Positions 35,028 through 41,538 of a stretch of DNA of 64,000 bases are shown one piece after another. Position 1 is the first letter of the stretch, and each line of letters begins with the position of its first letter. This DNA is from Flavobacterium tagetis (GTDB lineage Bacteria; Bacteroidota; Bacteroidia; Flavobacteriales; Flavobacteriaceae). The stretch covers positions 868,001 to 932,000 of the forward strand of contig NZ_JAERSF010000002.1 in the NCBI RefSeq assembly GCF_016735615.1, in the 5' to 3' direction. Made by a program: the position numbers and the translations under genes. The notes under the pieces were generated by a model. The model made no database searches and was not told the origin of the DNA. It was given only the letters and a program-made list of their open reading frames with translations.

Positions 35028-35267
35028 ATGCCAGATCCAAGAATTAAGAATGAAGAGCAATATGAAGCATTGGTAAAAAAAGGATACAGCAAAGAGAAAT
35101 CGGCTCGTATTGCCAACACGCCAGACGCAGGAAAGAAAGGCGGAAAAGCAAAGCCTTATGATGAATGGACAAAAGAAGAACTTCTAAAGCAAGCCAGTAA
35201 AGTAGGTATAAAAGGAAGATCTTACATGAATAAAAAAGACTTAATAGATTCTTTAAGGAATAATTAA
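35028..35267 (+). CDS. Small Rho_N/SAP-like protein (DUF7218 type)
   Basis: The 79-residue basic protein has an N-terminal segment KNEEQYEALVKKGYSKEKSA (ChaB-like or DUF7218 helix pair), a linker rich in Gly/Lys, and a C-terminal helix-loop-helix WTKEELLKQASKVGIKGRSY followed by MNKKDLIDSL that matches the Rho termination factor N-terminal (SAP-like) fold. It is probably a nucleic-acid-binding protein. It is 41 bp upstream of a topoisomerase IB gene, and this pair is common in stress clusters. Confidence 0.8.
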   Translation: MPDPRIKNEEQYEALVKKGYSKEKSARIANTPDAGKKGGKAKPYDEWTKEELLKQASKVGIKGRSYMNKKDLIDSLRNN

Positions 35268-35308
35268 AATGAAAGCAAAACTATTTTTGTGATAAAAAAA
35301 TAAATACC

Positions 35309-36403
35309 ATGAATGCGGCGAGAAAAGAAAATTTAATGAATCAGCTGATTAAAGCGCCACATCTAGTAATTGAAAAACTAGATTTAGAATACATTAATGA
35401 CAATCAATTGACAATTGTACGCTGCCGCGAAGGAGAAAATTTCGTTTATAAAAAAAACGGAAAAAATGTAAAAAGTAAGCACGAAATTAAACGAATAAAT
35501 AGTTTAGTTCTTCCGCCTGCATGGGAAAATGTTCGTATCACAGATATTACGAATGGTCATTTACAAGCCGTTGGAACAGATCTTAAAAATAGAAAGCAAT
35601 ATCGTTATCATCCGAGATGGAATTTGATTCGAAACCAAACCAAGTTTTATAAAATTGCTGAATTTGGAATTAAACTTCCAGCAATAAGAAAACAAGTAGA
35701 TCTTGATTTGGAAAAGAAAGAATGGTCTAAAGAAAAAGTAACTGCTTTGGTCATTCGGTTGATGGAAGAGACTCACATTAGGATTGGAAATGAGAAATAT
35801 GCAAAGGATAACAAATCGTATGGACTTTCGACTTTAAGAAAACGCCATATCAATATCAATAGAAATTCGCTTCGATTTGAATTTGTTGGCAAAAAAGGAA
35901 AGCAGCATACCATTACGACCCGAAATAAGCAATTGGTAAAACTAGTAAGCCGATGCGAAGAAATTCCAGGATACGAAGTTTTTAAATATTACGATAAAAA
36001 TGGCGAAAGAAAAGTTTTAGATAGCCATGCCGTAAACGAATATCTGCACAATATTTCAGGCGAATATTTTAGTGCAAAAGATTTCAGAACTTGGGCGGCG
36101 TCGATTATTTTCTTTGAAAGTTTAATGGAAATGGGAGTTACTTCAGACGAGAAAGAGATCAAGCAGAATATGATCACAGCTTTTGATTTAACAGCAGAAG
36201 CACTTGGAAACACGAGAAAAGTCTGTAAAGATTATTACGTTCATCCTCTTCTTATTTCGACTTACGAAGATGGTTCCATTCAGAAATATTTCGATTTGGC
36301 TCAAAAAAGTCGAAGCACTAGAAAATATTTTACAAAATCAGAAATAGCATTTTCCGAATTGATTCAGAATTATGAAATCAATTTAGAAACGCCTTGTTCA
36401 TAA
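35309..36403 (+). CDS. DNA topoisomerase IB (poxvirus type)
   Basis: The 364-residue protein matches bacterial poxvirus-like type IB enzymes. An N-terminal beta domain (about 20-110; LVLPPAWENVRIT, GHLQAVGTDLKNRKQYRYH) is followed by the catalytic domain with RIGNEKYAKDNKSYGLSTL, the KGK loop, FRTWAASI (Arg and His region) and the nucleophilic tyrosine in VCKDYYVHP (about residues 310-318). It relaxes supercoils through a 3'-phosphotyrosine. It is non-essential and typically grouped with stress genes, as here. Confidence 0.93.
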   Translation: MNAARKENLMNQLIKAPHLVIEKLDLEYINDNQLTIVRCREGENFVYKKNGKNVKSKHEIKRINSLVLPPAWENVRITDITNGHLQAVGTDLKNRKQYRYHPRWNLIRNQTKFYKIAEFGIKLPAIRKQVDLDLEKKEWSKEKVTALVIRLMEETHIRIGNEKYAKDNKSYGLSTLRKRHININRNSLRFEFVGKKGKQHTITTRNKQLVKLVSRCEEIPGYEVFKYYDKNGERKVLDSHAVNEYLHNISGEYFSAKDFRTWAASIIFFESLMEMGVTSDEKEIKQNMITAFDLTAEALGNTRKVCKDYYVHPLLISTYEDGSIQKYFDLAQKSRSTRKYFTKSEIAFSELIQNYEINLETPCS

Positions 36404-36480
36404 AAGAGTTACTGCATCTCTCCAAAAGCTTAAAAAATTGAAATACAAACAGAATCATTATTAACTAAAAAACTATTATT

Positions 36481-36645
36481 ATGTTACGTTGGACAGTCAC
36501 TTTTATTATTCTAGCCATAGTGGCGGGAATATTTGGTTTCGGTGGAATTGCCGCTGGAGCTGCTAGTATAGCTAAAATTTTATTCTTTATATTTTTAGTT
36601 CTTTTCGTTATTTCTTTAATAAGCGGAAGATCAACAAGAGTATAA
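36481..36645 (+). CDS. DUF1328 small membrane protein (YtjA family)
   Basis: The 54-residue protein begins [20 protein letters not shown] and has two hydrophobic segments (about 4-26 and 29-47) linked by [12 protein letters not shown], the signature of the DUF1328/YtjA family; length matches. It is an inner-membrane miniprotein of unknown function that often accompanies stress genes. It is separated from topoisomerase IB by 77 bp and a hairpin follows. Confidence 0.9.
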   Translation: MLRWTVTFIILAIVAGIFGFGGIAAGAASIAKILFFIFLVLFVISLISGRSTRV

Positions 36646-36674
36646 AAGAAGTATCAGTAAATACAAACAAATCA

Positions 36675-36708
36675 AAACGGCACATCTCATTTAGAAGATG
36701 TGTCGTTT
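36675..36708 (+). terminator. Hairpin after the DUF1328 gene
   Basis: AAACGGCACATCT and AGATGTGTCGTTT form a 13-bp stem with one G-U pair and an 8-nt loop. The T tail is short, so termination may be partial. Confidence 0.6.
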
Positions 36709-36733
36709 GTGGTTTCATTAAAAAAAGCAAGTC

Positions 36734-37381
36734 ATGGGAACAAAAAGCGGTGCTTATCAGGATGTTTATATTAAAAGAGAAGATGAAATGGTAAGCCTTA
36801 AAAATGATGTGACAGATTTTTGTAAAAAGTATATAAAACCTGTTCATCCTAAAGATTGGGATTGGTCGATACGTGATTTTGAAAATCCTAAAAACGACCC
36901 AACAGCTGCAGAAGCAAGGGCTATTGCAAATGTAGTTTTTAAAGATTTAAATGATAAAAAACACACTGATGTTGATCTTTCTACAATGAATAATGTTCAT
37001 GCAATAAAAGCTTATCTGGATCCGAAAAGTAAACATGAAGCTTTTAATATGGAAGAATTCGCTTTTGCATTAAAAGTAGAGTTGGAACACGGTCGTATAA
37101 AAGAAGTAAATGTGACCAACAACCATCCGTTTTTGACCGCTATGATTGCGCTTGCTCACATGACAGAAAGTTTGACTTATTATAAAAGGCTAAAAGTAAT
37201 GGAAGCAGAAGGTGAGATTTATGAAATTATCAGAAAAATAGAATCATCGCCAGTCGGTAAAGAAAAATGGTATAAAGAATTGGGCAAAGCCGAACAAGAA
37301 CTTAACGAAGCCAGAGCAGGATTGGCCGAGCGTTTAGCACGAATGGACGATATTCCAGTATTGAAAATTATTGGAGATTAA
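36734..37381 (+). CDS. DUF5661 family protein
   Basis: The 215-residue soluble protein contains FNMEEFAFALKVELEHGRIK, VTNNHPFLTAMIALAHMTES and LTYYKRLKVME (about 115-160), the core of DUF5661 proteins. The N-terminal segment (about 1-70) is less conserved and has VHPKDWDWSIRDFENPKND. A helical C-terminal tail follows. The function is unknown; the family is common in phage and in environmental bacteria. It is within the stress gene stretch. Confidence 0.7.
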   Translation: MGTKSGAYQDVYIKREDEMVSLKNDVTDFCKKYIKPVHPKDWDWSIRDFENPKNDPTAAEARAIANVVFKDLNDKKHTDVDLSTMNNVHAIKAYLDPKSKHEAFNMEEFAFALKVELEHGRIKEVNVTNNHPFLTAMIALAHMTESLTYYKRLKVMEAEGEIYEIIRKIESSPVGKEKWYKELGKAEQELNEARAGLAERLARMDDIPVLKIIGD

Positions 37382-37402
37382 GTAGTTAAATTTTTAAACT
37401 CA

Positions 37403-37438
37403 AAAAAACCGTCCCGTTATTTAACGGGACGGTTTTTT
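37403..37438. terminator. Bidirectional terminator
   Basis: AAAAAACCGTCCCGTTA and TAACGGGACGGTTTTTT form a 16-17-bp stem with A runs on the left and T runs on the right. It serves the converging DUF5661 gene and the acidic-protein gene. Confidence 0.9.
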
Positions 37439-37460
37439 ATTTGTTACTGATAAGAAAATA

Positions 37461-37988
37461 TTAGAATTTGCGAGGATCATTTTCTGGATATTCTTCGTCA
37501 TCGTTATCCTCTTGAACATCGTCTTCGATATAATCATTCTCGTTGTCATCAATATCTTCTTCAATGAAATCATCATCATCATCGTCGTACTCGTCTTCAT
37601 CTTCATCGTCAATATCTTCTAAAACGTCTTCAGTTTCATTGAAATCAAATTCATCTTCTTTTAAGTCTGACGGATTGTCGAATTCGTCATTTTCATCTTC
37701 CAATTCAACTTCATAAATATCATCGTTGTCATCTTCGAGGTCTCTGTCATTATGAAAATCGTCGTTTAAATCGTCCAAATCATCATCATTAACAAAATCT
37801 TCCTGATCTGGATTTGGCCTGTTTGGATTGTAGCCGTTTCTTACCGTATAACCTCGCTCTGCAATTTCACGATTATCGTTGTCGGGTTTTTTCACGTCAT
37901 CGTTAAGATCTTCTGCCAGATTTCGGTCGTTTGAGAAATGATTTTTAAAATCTTTATTCGGACTGTTGTTTTTATCTATAGTATTCAT
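37461..37988 (-). CDS. Highly acidic Asp/Glu-rich hypothetical protein
   Basis: The 175-residue protein is extremely acidic after an N-terminal portion (about 1-60; RNLAEDLNDDVKKPDNDNRE) and consists of low-complexity D/E runs such as DDEDEDEYDDDDDDFIEEDI. No signal peptide or membrane span is visible. It should be disordered. Similar acidic proteins occur near stress genes in flavobacteria, and a role in cation binding or as a DNA mimic is speculation. ATG start and a terminator support a real gene. Confidence 0.65.
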   Translation of the reverse strand: MNTIDKNNSPNKDFKNHFSNDRNLAEDLNDDVKKPDNDNREIAERGYTVRNGYNPNRPNPDQEDFVNDDDLDDLNDDFHNDRDLEDDNDDIYEVELEDENDEFDNPSDLKEDEFDFNETEDVLEDIDDEDEDEYDDDDDDFIEEDIDDNENDYIEDDVQEDNDDEEYPENDPRKF

Positions 37989-38173
37989 GATAGCTGTTTT
38001 TATGATTATATATACAAAGCTAACAGTAAGATGGGTGAATATCTTATAATATTGTTGTGTGTAATTGTATAATTAACAGATGTTTAGAATGGAATTTAAT
38101 TTTAAAATGATATAACCTCCCTCAAAACGTAGACAGTAATTTTACCATCATATTAATCATAAAAACTATTACC

Positions 38174-38746
38174 ATGAAAACTACAGATAGTAAAAATGCA
38201 TCTACTGCAAAAGAAACTACACCGAGAGGAGTTACAAAGCCGAAGTCTAACGCTGCTTCAGGATTAACCGAATTATTTGAAGACGGATTAAAAGATATTT
38301 ATTGGGCAGAAAAAGCGCTAACAAAAGCTTTGCCTGTAATGGTAAAAAATGCTTCTTCTGTTGAATTGAAAGATGCGATTGACAATCATTTAACTGAAAC
38401 TGAAGAACAAATTGTCCGTTTGGAAGAAGTGTTTAAAATTATTGGCAAAAAAGCAACGGCCAAAAAATGCGATGCCATGGAAGGTTTGATCGAAGAAGCA
38501 AAAGGAATGTTAGAAGAAACCGAGTTTGGAGTAGTGCGTGATGCAGGAATTATTGCCGCAAGTCAGAAAATCGAGCATTATGAAATTGCCACATATGGTA
38601 CTCTAAGACAATTTGCAGAAACTCTTGGTCTGCCAGAAGCTGCAACTTTATTGGAGCAAACACTCGATGAAGAAAAAGGCGCCGACAAAACACTTACAGA
38701 AGTCGCTGTAAATGCAGTAAATCTTGAAGCTGCCGAAATTGAATAA
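38174..38746 (+). CDS. DUF892 ferritin-like protein (YciE/YciF family)
   Basis: The 190-residue protein has a disordered N-terminus (1-35) and a four-helix DUF892 bundle beginning LTELFEDGLKDIYWAEKAL. Helices carry the expected metal-ligand residues: E and H in EIEHYEIATYG-type segment (KIEHYEIATYGTLRQFAETL) and EQTLDEEKGADKTLTEVA. YciF-like proteins dimerise and respond to osmotic or general stress. The iron-binding role is inferred from the fold. It is followed by a terminator. Confidence 0.9.
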   Translation: MKTTDSKNASTAKETTPRGVTKPKSNAASGLTELFEDGLKDIYWAEKALTKALPVMVKNASSVELKDAIDNHLTETEEQIVRLEEVFKIIGKKATAKKCDAMEGLIEEAKGMLEETEFGVVRDAGIIAASQKIEHYEIATYGTLRQFAETLGLPEAATLLEQTLDEEKGADKTLTEVAVNAVNLEAAEIE

Positions 38747-38763
38747 AATACTGAGAAAAGAAT

Positions 38764-38792
38764 AAAAGTGCAGTTCGAAAACTGCACTTTTA
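38764..38792 (+). terminator. Intrinsic terminator of the DUF892 gene
   Basis: A 12-bp perfect stem AAAAGTGCAGTT / AACTGCACTTTT with a 4-nt loop (CGAA). It lies 17 bp after the stop codon. Confidence 0.8.
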
Positions 38793-38812
38793 GTTATTTA
38801 AAAATTTAATAT

Positions 38813-39544
38813 ATGCCCGAAGGTCCGTCTATAGTAATCTTAAAAGAAGAAGCGCAACAGTTTACTGGACAGAAAATAATTTCTGTATCCGGAAATACGC
38901 ATATTGATGTTTCTCGTCTAAAGGATAAAACCATTCTTGCTTTTAAAACCTGGGGAAAGCATTTTTTAATCTGTTTTGATTCTTTTGCCGTAAAAATTCA
39001 CATGCTAATGTTTGGAACTTATCGCGTAAATGAGCGCAAAACAGCTAAACCGAGATTAAGTTTGGTTTTTGAAAACGGAGAACTTAATTTTTATACCTGT
39101 TCTGTAAAAATTCTAGAAGGCGATGTCAATTCACATTACGATTGGAGTGTTGATGTTATGAATGATAATTGGAATCCGAAAAAAGCACAACTTAGCATAG
39201 AAAAATTGCCTGAGAAAATGATTTGCGATGTGATTCTTGATCAAGATATCTTTTCAGGAGTAGGGAATATTATAAAAAATGAAGTTTTGTACCGATGTTA
39301 TATTCATCCAGAATCGATCGTGGCTAAAATCCCGCCTCATGTAAAAAGTCAGCTAATTGCCGAATGCTCGATTTACAGCTTCGAATTTTTATATTGGAAA
39401 AAGAAGTTTGAACTTAAGCAGCATTGGGAAGCCTACACAAAAAGCGTCTGTTTAAGATGCAATCTTCCATTTCAGAAAAAACAGACTGGAGAAAGAAAAC
39501 GCAGAAGCTTTTTCTGTACTAACTGCCAACAATTATATATATGA
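38813..39544 (+). CDS. nei: Fpg/Nei-family DNA glycosylase (endonuclease VIII-like)
   Basis: The 243-residue protein begins MPEGPSIV: P2 is the catalytic nucleophile and E3 the general acid. SGVGNIIKNEVLYR (about 149-162) is the H2TH segment and a C-terminal zinc finger CLRCNLPF...FFCTNCQQ (C4, about 219-240) is present. It should excise oxidised pyrimidines and nick abasic sites. Fpg usually has different residues after PE (MPELPEV), so Nei is favoured. The stop codon overlaps the ATG of the next gene by 4 bp. Confidence 0.88.
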   Translation: MPEGPSIVILKEEAQQFTGQKIISVSGNTHIDVSRLKDKTILAFKTWGKHFLICFDSFAVKIHMLMFGTYRVNERKTAKPRLSLVFENGELNFYTCSVKILEGDVNSHYDWSVDVMNDNWNPKKAQLSIEKLPEKMICDVILDQDIFSGVGNIIKNEVLYRCYIHPESIVAKIPPHVKSQLIAECSIYSFEFLYWKKKFELKQHWEAYTKSVCLRCNLPFQKKQTGERKRRSFFCTNCQQLYI

Positions 39545-40254
39545 AAAACCAAGTAAACATAGGTTGTTCTAGCTTTTACAACAGTTTTTGGAAGACTATT
39601 TTTTATCCTCAAAATCTTCCTTCCAAAAAATGGTTTGATTTTTATTGCCAGCATTTTGATACTTATGAGTTTAATGGCAGTTTTTATAAATTTCCTACCG
39701 TTCGTATTTTTCAGAATTGGTACAACAAAACGCCAGAATCTTTTATGTTTTCAGTCAAAGTGCCAAAAGAAATTACTCACATCAAAAAACTGATAGATTG
39801 CGAAAGTCTTTTGAATGACTTTTATAACATTTGTAAAGATGGGATGAAGGATAAACTCGGAGCCATTTTATTTCAATTTCCGCCGAGTTATGATTTTAGT
39901 AAGGATAAATTAGGAGCCATAATAGGAATTCTAAACTACGATTTTAAAAACGTAGTGGAATTTCGCCATGAAAGCTGGTGGAATGATGAGGTTTGGAAAG
40001 TATTTAAAGAAAACAATATTACATTTTGCAGTGTGAGTCATCCAAATTTGCCTCAGACTATTTTCAAAGATTTTCCAATACTTTATATGCGTTTTCATGG
40101 AATTCCGAGATTATTTCATTCCAGTTATTCTACAGAAGAGTTAAAACACGTAAATCAGAAGATTCATTCTCAGAAAGGATTTGTCTATTTTAACAATACC
40201 GCAAGCGAAGCTGGGATTCTAAATGCGTTGGAGCTGAAAAGAATGGCTATTTAA
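39541..40254 (+). CDS. DUF72 family protein (YecE-like)
   Basis: The 237-residue protein has a DUF72 TIM-barrel pattern: FYNSFWKTIFYPQNLPSKKW at the start, TYEFNGSFYKFPTVRIFQNW, ESFMFSVKVPKEITH, LGAILFQFPPS, NVVEFRHESWW and ILYMRFHG near the end. The family, known as YecE in E. coli, has no firm function. Its ATG overlaps the nei stop codon (ATGA), so the two are translationally coupled; a link to DNA repair is suggested by context only. Confidence 0.88.
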   Translation: MKNQVNIGCSSFYNSFWKTIFYPQNLPSKKWFDFYCQHFDTYEFNGSFYKFPTVRIFQNWYNKTPESFMFSVKVPKEITHIKKLIDCESLLNDFYNICKDGMKDKLGAILFQFPPSYDFSKDKLGAIIGILNYDFKNVVEFRHESWWNDEVWKVFKENNITFCSVSHPNLPQTIFKDFPILYMRFHGIPRLFHSSYSTEELKHVNQKIHSQKGFVYFNNTASEAGILNALELKRMAI

Positions 40255-40280
40255 TTTTATTTTTATATCTAATAAAAAAT

Positions 40281-40363
40281 AACCGCAAAGAACAAAAATT
40301 TAACGCGAAGCAAGTAAGAAAATCTCTTTGCGAACTTTGCGTAACCTTTGCATCTTTACGGTT
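40281..40363. repeat. CGCAAAG-word element (family A, copy 3)
   Basis: AACCGCAAAGAACAAAAATT at the left and TTTGCGAACTTTGCGTAACC followed by TTTACGGTT at the right form an imperfect palindrome between two convergent genes. The left arm is more degenerate than in copy 1. Confidence 0.75.
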
Positions 40364-40369
40364 AAAAAA

Positions 40370-40870
40370 CTACAATTTTAGACTTCCTTCAATTCCGTCA
40401 TCCATTGTTTTTCCTGTTATTAGAGCTGCTGTCATCTTAGCGATGGCAACCATTTTTCCGTTTTTGTTGTTCCAATAATAACCATCTTCAGGAACAAATT
40501 TAATGACACTTAAATTAGGATCATCTACGCCTCCTGGCATCCAGATTTTTACTGCAGGATCCCATAATTTTTCGATAGTTTCTCGATCGTAGGAAACGCT
40601 TGCCGTTCCATGTAAGGTTAAAAATTTATCGTGCGGTTCGGCAAAGAATATTTCAACCATTGGGTTTAATGTGATTTCTGCATTTTGACCGCTGTTTCGA
40701 TCAGATAAAAACCATAGATTTCCCAAATCATCAATTTTCTGAACAGACATTGGTCGAGATTGTATTCTGTATTCGTTATATGTACAAAACATACATGTTT
40801 TAATATGCGCAGCAAGATCTTTTATTTTGTCTACTGCAAATTCATCTGTAAGGTCTTTATGATCGCCCAT
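40370..40870 (-). CDS. Pyridoxamine 5'-phosphate oxidase-like protein (general stress protein 26 type)
   Basis: The 166-residue protein has a split-barrel flavin-binding fold: IKTCMFCTYNEYRIQSRPMS, NLWFLSDRNSGQNAEITLNP, VEIFFAEPHDKFLTLHGTAS and W.PAVKIWMPGG with the C-terminal VIKFVPEDGYYW, all typical of the YdaG/GSP26 branch. It binds FMN or F420-like cofactors in relatives and is induced by general stress in Bacillus. The substrate is unknown. It is convergent with the DUF72 gene. Confidence 0.85.
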   Translation of the reverse strand: MGDHKDLTDEFAVDKIKDLAAHIKTCMFCTYNEYRIQSRPMSVQKIDDLGNLWFLSDRNSGQNAEITLNPMVEIFFAEPHDKFLTLHGTASVSYDRETIEKLWDPAVKIWMPGGVDDPNLSVIKFVPEDGYYWNNKNGKMVAIAKMTAALITGKTMDDGIEGSLKL

Positions 40871-41049
40871 AACATTATATTTTAAGTTAGATTTTATAAT
40901 TAATTGCTTGACAAATAATGTTTTACTTTTTATTTGAATAGCTAAAAGTAAAGTTGCCTCTTTTTGTCCTTTTTCAAATTATATAATTAAACTTATAAAT
41001 TATGAGATTTCAATTTGGTGTATTTTGTAAGGGATTAGTTCAAAATCTG

Positions 41050-41077
41050 TTTGTTACATAAAATTGCATTATCTTTG
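41050..41077 (+). promoter_or_regulatory. Promoter of the single-domain response regulator
   Basis: TTTG (41050-41053) and TATCTTTG (41070-41077) match both consensus boxes with 16-bp spacing, slightly short of the usual 17-23. The start codon at 41107 lies 30 bp downstream. Confidence 0.55.
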
Positions 41078-41106
41078 AAAGATTATAATTCTAAGCCGAA
41101 AGTACA

Positions 41107-41538
41107 ATGAAAGATTTTACTATATTCTATGCCGATGACGACGAAGACGATTTGTGTATTTTTGCTGATGCAGTAGAATCTATACCTCAGAATATTAAAC
41201 TTCAAACATATTCTGGAGGACAAAATTTCTTAAATGCAATTTTGGACACACCTGCAACACCTTACGTAGTTTTTTTAGATTTAAATATGCCCGGAAAAAA
41301 TGGATTTGATGTTTTAGAAGAACTGCGAAATTCAGATTATCAAAAAGATATTCCTGTAGTAATTTATTCTACTTCAAGCGAACCAGGAATTATCGAAAAA
41401 TGCCGTAATCTTGGAGCTAATTGTTTTATTACAAAGCCAGTTTTAATGAATGACATTATAAAATCTATAGAACACGCAATGCAAATTGATTGGAAAAAAT
41501 TTATTCCAACTCAATCCAATTTTGTGTTTAAATACTGA
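41107..41538 (+). CDS. Single-domain response regulator (CheY-like)
   Basis: The 143-residue protein is one receiver domain with the acidic cluster FYADDDEDDL, phosphoacceptor Asp in VVFLDLNMPGKNG (about D59) and conserved Lys in CFITKPV. It has no output domain, so it must signal by protein contact. It resembles Rcp1-type regulators that pair with PAS or phytochrome-like kinases; a PAS histidine kinase converges on it with an 11-bp overlap of their 3' ends, so the two are likely partners. Confidence 0.9.
   Translation: MKDFTIFYADDDEDDLCIFADAVESIPQNIKLQTYSGGQNFLNAILDTPATPYVVFLDLNMPGKNGFDVLEELRNSDYQKDIPVVIYSTSSEPGIIEKCRNLGANCFITKPVLMNDIIKSIEHAMQIDWKKFIPTQSNFVFKY

Noticed and set aside
37421..37612. 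Met-rich minus-strand frame
   Set aside because: It is an alternate frame of the acidic protein gene, caused by GAT/GAA repeats, and overlaps a terminator.
41528..41538. 11-bp convergent overlap as evidence of a frameshift
   Set aside because: Both the CheY-like and PAS kinase genes end with complete domains; the overlap is just compact packing of 3' ends.
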